Below, in pieces: positions 6,394-9,305 of a stretch of DNA of 9,305 nt. The notes under the pieces were generated by a model that searched no databases, was not told where the DNA came from, and saw only the letters and a program-made list of their open reading frames with translations. Both the position numbers and the translations under genes were made by a program. This DNA comes from an uncultured Candidatus Saccharibacteria bacterium (GTDB lineage Bacteria; Patescibacteria; Saccharimonadia; Saccharimonadales; UBA6022), in the NCBI GenBank assembly GCA_946886725.1, contig CAMPJF010000036.1, forward strand, positions 1 to 9,305, written 5' to 3'. Within the stretch, counting starts at the first letter, position 1, and each line of letters opens with the position of its first letter.

Positions 6394-7434
6394 CTACTGG
6401 CGGACCATCACCGGACGACACTTGTCGCTCGCAATGTAAAATGTACGACCTTCTAGGCCTTCGGTGCCACTAATCATCTGATCCGCCGTACTTTTCATCA
6501 AGCTGTCTAATGACGGAATAGCTGCTCGAAGACTGACGTGCGACTTTGGTGTGATCGGATAGATTTGCCTGCCGTCGTTCGGAATCTCAGGTGCAAGAAC
6601 ATTCAGCAGAGCGAACGAATTAGCAGATAGTACTACGACCGTACCGTTACCAATCAAAAGACTGGGCCTAGGATCGGCGATGAAACCCGTGCCGATATAT
6701 CGAGTGAAATCGATTTCGACGATCGAGGTCCGATTAGCGTGTTCAATCGAACACACACCAGTCTCAGGTAATCCGTCTAGGCGCATTGGTTGGCCGGCAA
6801 TCATAGTGTACGGCACGCAACTTGGGCTGTGCAACGACACGGGGCCGTCGTAGTCCAACGGCTTAAAAGGACAAAGCGACGATGAACTGAACGGCTTTCC
6901 CTCACCTAGGCAGCTCGCCTTTGCGATGTAGAATCCGGTTGTATCGTCAGCACCGACCATTCGCAGAAATGCCTGGAAATCACTGAGATTGTCCCGCACT
7001 AAACTCTCCGCCTCCTGCCTATGCACACGGATCATGCCGTTTGATGCTGATATTTTTCGATACAGATCATCCGGTACAATCGTCGTCACGCCAGTACCTT
7101 TTTCGTAATGCAGATTAGGTCGTAGCGACCCATTCTTTAGTTCGGATGCAGGTAAAGTAGCATTCTTTACGTACTCTGCCACGAGTGCGGAATAATCTTC
7201 TCGTTCAGAGAATAATGACAGCCACGTCGAACCATACGAACATGGCCCTTCAGCTGGAAATGGCTGAGTGACTTCAAAACCGTTCGGAGTTGAAGCGATA
7301 TTCTTAACTACCAATCTCATCTCTGGCGATGCAGTCACCTCCTCTGGCGGACGAGGTTCGTCGTACGTGTACGTACAACCCGCCAGTAGCACGGCGAGCA
7401 AAAACGCACATGCTACTCGAAAGTATTGCTTCAT
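6394..7434 (-). CDS. Predicted lipoprotein of unknown function with two tandem similar domains
   Basis: I do not recognise this 346-residue protein. The N-terminus is a lipoprotein signal peptide: MKQYFR, a hydrophobic stretch (7-18), then lipobox LAGC with C20 as the lipidated residue. The mature protein would sit on the outer face of the membrane. A proline-rich tether (26-31) follows. The mature part has six further cysteines (65, 175, 188, 206, 228, 339). Motif PxxGxCS occurs at 60-66 and again at 223-229, and FYIAxxxC at 168-175 and 332-339, with almost equal spacing (110 and 111 residues between the paired cysteines). This points to a duplicated domain, each copy with one cysteine pair, and a third pair (188/206) in the linker. 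The ATG at 7434 has AGGAG with a 5-nt gap. It has its own promoter region and terminator, so it is monocistronic. Its function cannot be inferred. Confidence 0.85.
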   Translation of the reverse strand: MKQYFRVACAFLLAVLLAGCTYTYDEPRPPEEVTASPEMRLVVKNIASTPNGFEVTQPFPAEGPCSYGSTWLSLFSEREDYSALVAEYVKNATLPASELKNGSLRPNLHYEKGTGVTTIVPDDLYRKISASNGMIRVHRQEAESLVRDNLSDFQAFLRMVGADDTTGFYIAKASCLGEGKPFSSSSLCPFKPLDYDGPVSLHSPSCVPYTMIAGQPMRLDGLPETGVCSIEHANRTSIVEIDFTRYIGTGFIADPRPSLLIGNGTVVVLSANSFALLNVLAPEIPNDGRQIYPITPKSHVSLRAAIPSLDSLMKSTADQMISGTEGLEGRTFYIASDKCRPVMVRQ

Positions 7435-7439
7435 GACAA

Positions 7440-7444
7440 CTCCT
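7440..7444 (-). promoter_or_regulatory. Shine-Dalgarno of the lipoprotein gene
   Basis: AGGAG on the minus strand, 5 nt before the ATG at 7434. It fixes the start just ahead of the signal peptide and contrasts with the Shine-Dalgarno-less dedA and uvrA starts. Confidence 0.75.
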
Positions 7445-7461
7445 AAAAGTAGTGCTGTGTG

Positions 7462-7486
7462 AAAATACGAAATTCCTTCGTATTTT
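7462..7486. repeat. Perfect inverted repeat in the lipoprotein leader/promoter (operator-like)
   Basis: Arms aaaatacgaa (7462-7471) and ttcgtatttt (7477-7486) are perfect 10-bp inverted repeats around a 5-nt centre. The centre-to-centre geometry of about 15 bp suits a dimeric DNA-binding protein, and the site covers the predicted -10 and start region of the lipoprotein gene. The stem is AT-rich and lacks a U-tract, so it is an unlikely terminator. Confidence 0.55.
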
Positions 7487-7508
7487 AATCAATTTGATTA
7501 TCATTCAA
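7482..7508 (-). promoter_or_regulatory. Putative promoter of the lipoprotein gene
   Basis: On the minus strand TAAAAT (7482-7487) follows TTGAAT (7503-7508) with a short 15-bp spacer. The start would fall near 7475, giving a leader of about 40 nt. An alternative -10, TATTTT (7462-7467), lies inside the inverted repeat. A 15-bp palindrome, TAATCAATTTGATTA (7486-7500), lies between the two hexamers. Confidence 0.4.
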
Positions 7509-7572
7509 CGAGGTAATTTGTAAGCATACTCTAACACGGAAATAATTATTAGTCAATCTATCGTGCTTATCG

Positions 7573-7601
7573 TTGCATGTAGGAAATGGCATTGCTACTA
7601 T
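7573..7601 (+). promoter_or_regulatory. Putative promoter of the small membrane protein gene
   Basis: On the plus strand TTGCAT (7573-7578) and TACTAT (7596-7601) are 17 bp apart, and TGC directly precedes the -10 as an extended element. The start near 7608 gives a leader of about 30 nt that carries GGGAGG before the ATG at 7638. Confidence 0.55.
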
Positions 7602-7637
7602 GGGTAAAGATTATTAAAAGGGAGGCGCATAGCACAC

Positions 7638-7931
7638 ATGAATCAGATCATTTTTCGCTTGTTACTGACGACCATTATTGTTGTCCTGCTAATTCAGACA
7701 GGTGCGATTAATGCATTATTCATGCTTATTGTTGCCGGCAGCCTTCCAGGTACGGATTACATTATTCCCGCAAACATTATGATGCTCGGCTACTGCTCGC
7801 TCATATGCGTCGTACTTTTTTACTCAACAGGCAAAGGCATCCTTCGCGCCATCCTTAATCACCACATCCAACCCAGCGAAAACACCGCCGATCATTCGCC
7901 TGCCAAGCGGCGGTTCAAGATTTTAGCCTAA
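7638..7931 (+). CDS. Small two-helix membrane protein of unknown function
   Basis: A 97-residue protein I do not recognise. A hydrophobic segment at about 8-34 and a second at about 43-62 (with C53 and C57) predict two membrane helices joined by a short loop containing SLPGTDYIIP (35-44). The tail (65-97) is polar and ends in a basic KRRFK. This tail charge places the C-terminus in the cytoplasm, and with two helices the N-terminus too. The promoter at 7573-7601 and GGGAGG (7620-7625) support expression. The gap from that Shine-Dalgarno to the ATG is 12 nt, longer than usual, and no alternative ATG, GTG or TTG lies closer in frame. It is divergent from the lipoprotein gene, and its TAA overlaps the exonuclease I stop by 4 bp. 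A real gene is likely because the frame, promoter and membrane pattern agree. Confidence 0.72.
   Translation: MNQIIFRLLLTTIIVVLLIQTGAINALFMLIVAGSLPGTDYIIPANIMMLGYCSLICVVLFYSTGKGILRAILNHHIQPSENTADHSPAKRRFKILA
7884..7914. terminator. Hairpin embedded in the 3' end of the small membrane protein gene
   Basis: Arms accgccg (7884-7890) and cggcggt (7908-7914) form a 7-bp GC-rich stem around 17 nt. On the minus strand it is followed by GTTTTC, so it could terminate the exonuclease I transcript 14 nt past its stop. On the plus strand it is followed by TTCAAGATTTTA, a poorer U-tract that includes the stop region of the membrane protein gene. It is the only terminator candidate at this convergent junction. 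Confidence 0.5.
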
Positions 7932-9305
7932 GCTTCACTCTCTTGATCTGAAATATCACTAGGAACGATACTTTCTGCCCATAGTTGCAGCTCTTGTAGA
8001 ATAAACTGCTTGCCCTCGTCTTGTTCAATTGCCGCCATTTTATGCAATGCTTGCATAAACCCAGGCAAGCGATCATTAATACGCTTTGCCCGCCAACCTT
8101 CCCAGGCAATTGACTCATCCTGACTGAGGCTTTGCGGGTAATTGCGCGCCTTATAGTGAAGTAGGAGTGTCGGCAATCGATCATCGGTAAATTCTGGATG
8201 AAAGTCTGCTAGCTCGCGTGGACTAGCATTGCGAACCGTTTCGATTCGCAAACGATCGCGATCCTGAACAAAGCCGTCATACAACTGCGCTTCAGGGTCG
8301 GGCGACTTTTTAAATTCAGTCTTCTGTTCGAATACGCTGCGAATATTCTCTGCGAAGTGCGGCGCACTCAGCAATGTCGCCTTGTGCTTTTCGACAGTGG
8401 CGATATCAAGCTGAATCTTACTCCATCCGCCTGCTTGCGCGAGTACGCCCACGGGCGCGACCGCAGGAACTTTATTGTACTGCAGCTCCTTAACAGGAAG
8501 CTTTACAAAGTCATCCCGCTGGCGCTCTTCCCAGCTAGCATACATTTTCTTTTTCAACTCATCTGTTGACATGCCAAGAAATGGCGCAGGATCGTAACGC
8601 AGGTCATACGCGACGACATTGCCGTTCTTGCCGGCCGTTAGTGGAAAGGCTACCGTCGCCTTATTAAATTCAGCATCATAGCGCCCACTGACGTACACGA
8701 ACGGCTGCTTGCTATCAAGATTAACGACTTTCTTCACCTCGTTTTTATCACGCATTTTCAGCATATATTCATATAATTGCGGATTGGTTCGCTTTATCAG
8801 GCCCGTTACAGCAATCAGCGCTTCGACATCACTAAGCGCATCGTGCGCCTTCAGATGATCAATGTCATTTAACTTCGTAATCAGTTCGAGTTTGTTGACC
8901 GCCTTGCCGTCAACCACTGGCCACTCGATCCCCTCGGGGCGTAGCGCACGAGTCATTCTTGTCACGTCTAACAGATCCCAGCGTGACCGGCCATCCTTCC
9001 AGCACCATTCATACGGATCATAAAAGTTACGCCATAGTAAATGTCGAATAAATTCATCGTCGAACCTAACACTGTTAAAACCAGTCGTGATTGTGTCGGG
9101 AGTAAATACTTCATCCATTAACAGCTTCGCGAACTCTGCTTCCGTATAGCCGTCGGATTGTGTTTGTTGCGGAGTAATTCCCGTCACCATTAGTGCCTCT
9201 GGCGCGGGAAGTGTGTCATCGTTCAATTTCACTAATACGTTATACGGCTCGCCGATCGGCTGAAGATCCATATCGGTTCGAATACCGGCGAATTGCATGA
9301 TACGG
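7928..9305 (-). CDS. sbcB: Exodeoxyribonuclease I, DEDDh family (5' end outside window)
   Basis: About 458 visible codons of an SbcB-type exonuclease I, which degrades single-stranded DNA 3' to 5' in recombination and mismatch repair. Reading on past the ATG at 9298, the two preceding codons give Arg-Ile, and RIMQFAGIRTD aligns with RPAQFAAIRTD of E. coli ExoI. The ATG at 9298 is therefore internal. The true start should lie about 25 codons beyond the edge, together with the catalytic DxE motif. Counting from the internal Met, visible family motifs are GITPQ (40-44), FNSVRFDDE (74-82, the second acidic motif), NFYDPYEW (91-98), SRWDLLDV (105-112), LRPEGIEWP (119-127), and HDALSDV (152-158) with the DEDDh histidine and aspartate. 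The SH3-like and C-terminal regions continue to LWAESI near the end, as in E. coli. Estimated total length is about 485 residues, against 475 in E. coli. Confidence 0.96.
   Translation of the reverse strand, partial: RIMQFAGIRTDMDLQPIGEPYNVLVKLNDDTLPAPEALMVTGITPQQTQSDGYTEAEFAKLLMDEVFTPDTITTGFNSVRFDDEFIRHLLWRNFYDPYEWCWKDGRSRWDLLDVTRMTRALRPEGIEWPVVDGKAVNKLELITKLNDIDHLKAHDALSDVEALIAVTGLIKRTNPQLYEYMLKMRDKNEVKKVVNLDSKQPFVYVSGRYDAEFNKATVAFPLTAGKNGNVVAYDLRYDPAPFLGMSTDELKKKMYASWEERQRDDFVKLPVKELQYNKVPAVAPVGVLAQAGGWSKIQLDIATVEKHKATLLSAPHFAENIRSVFEQKTEFKKSPDPEAQLYDGFVQDRDRLRIETVRNASPRELADFHPEFTDDRLPTLLLHYKARNYPQSLSQDESIAWEGWRAKRINDRLPGFMQALHKMAAIEQDEGKQFILQELQLWAESIVPSDISDQESEA

Noticed and set aside
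9296..9298. ATG at 9298 as the start of exonuclease I
   Set aside because: The frame stays open to the window edge and the preceding codons (Arg-Ile) continue the alignment to E. coli ExoI. Starting here would remove the catalytic DxE motif.
6394..9305. A defence, toxin-antitoxin or secretion system around the lipoprotein and small membrane gene
   Set aside because: The two genes are divergent, each has its own promoter, and neither shows a nuclease, toxin, regulator or secretion motif. Adjacency alone is not enough.

Overview
The window looks like ordinary chromosome from a small-genome, single-membrane bacterium. Gene content and order of type (a DEAH-box helicase, a CTC-type L25 ribosomal protein, a DedA protein next to a PAP2 phosphatase, UvrA, and an SbcB-type exonuclease I), tightly packed genes and mid-range GC together suggest Candidatus Saccharibacteria (TM7, Patescibacteria/CPR). 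That assignment is inferred from recognition of the gene set, not from any marker gene, and I hold it at moderate confidence. Every visible gene reads through in the standard code. No in-frame TGA occurs in roughly 2,900 codons, and all seven visible stops are TAA or TAG.

Layout. Positions 1-1144 (minus) hold the N-terminal part of a DEAH-box helicase whose 3' end lies outside the window. Its promoter is near 1202-1229. A perfect-stem terminator (1266-1300) separates it from rplY (1316-2002, minus). rplY and the dedA-PAP2 gene pair (2081-3466, plus) diverge from a 78-bp intergenic region with back-to-back extended -10 promoters. The PAP2 gene converges on uvrA (3456-6275, minus) with an 11-bp overlap at the stops. 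Upstream of uvrA come a terminator (6333-6371) and a monocistronic lipoprotein gene of unknown function (6394-7434, minus). A 203-bp divergent region with operator-like inverted repeats follows. Then comes a small two-helix membrane protein (7638-7931, plus), which converges with a 4-bp overlap on exonuclease I (7928-9305, minus, 5' end outside the window).

How the genes work together. UvrA (nucleotide excision repair), exonuclease I (3'-5' ssDNA degradation) and the helicase serve nucleic-acid maintenance. L25/CTC is a 5S rRNA-binding ribosomal protein. DedA plus PAP2 form a plausible two-gene unit for recycling the undecaprenyl-phosphate carrier: dephosphorylation outside the membrane, then flipping back inside. 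The lipoprotein and the small membrane protein are the only unrecognised genes.

The most notable observations are: (1) dedA and uvrA have extended -10 elements 8 bp before the ATG and no Shine-Dalgarno, so both are predicted to make leaderless mRNAs; (2) the orphan lipoprotein appears to contain two tandem homologous domains with matched cysteine pairs; (3) dedA and the PAP2 gene are in the same frame, separated only by a TAG stop and three codons; and (4) rplY and uvrA share an almost identical 18-nt promoter block. I see no mobile element, CRISPR array, tRNA, rRNA or defence system, and I do not claim a new multi-gene system here.
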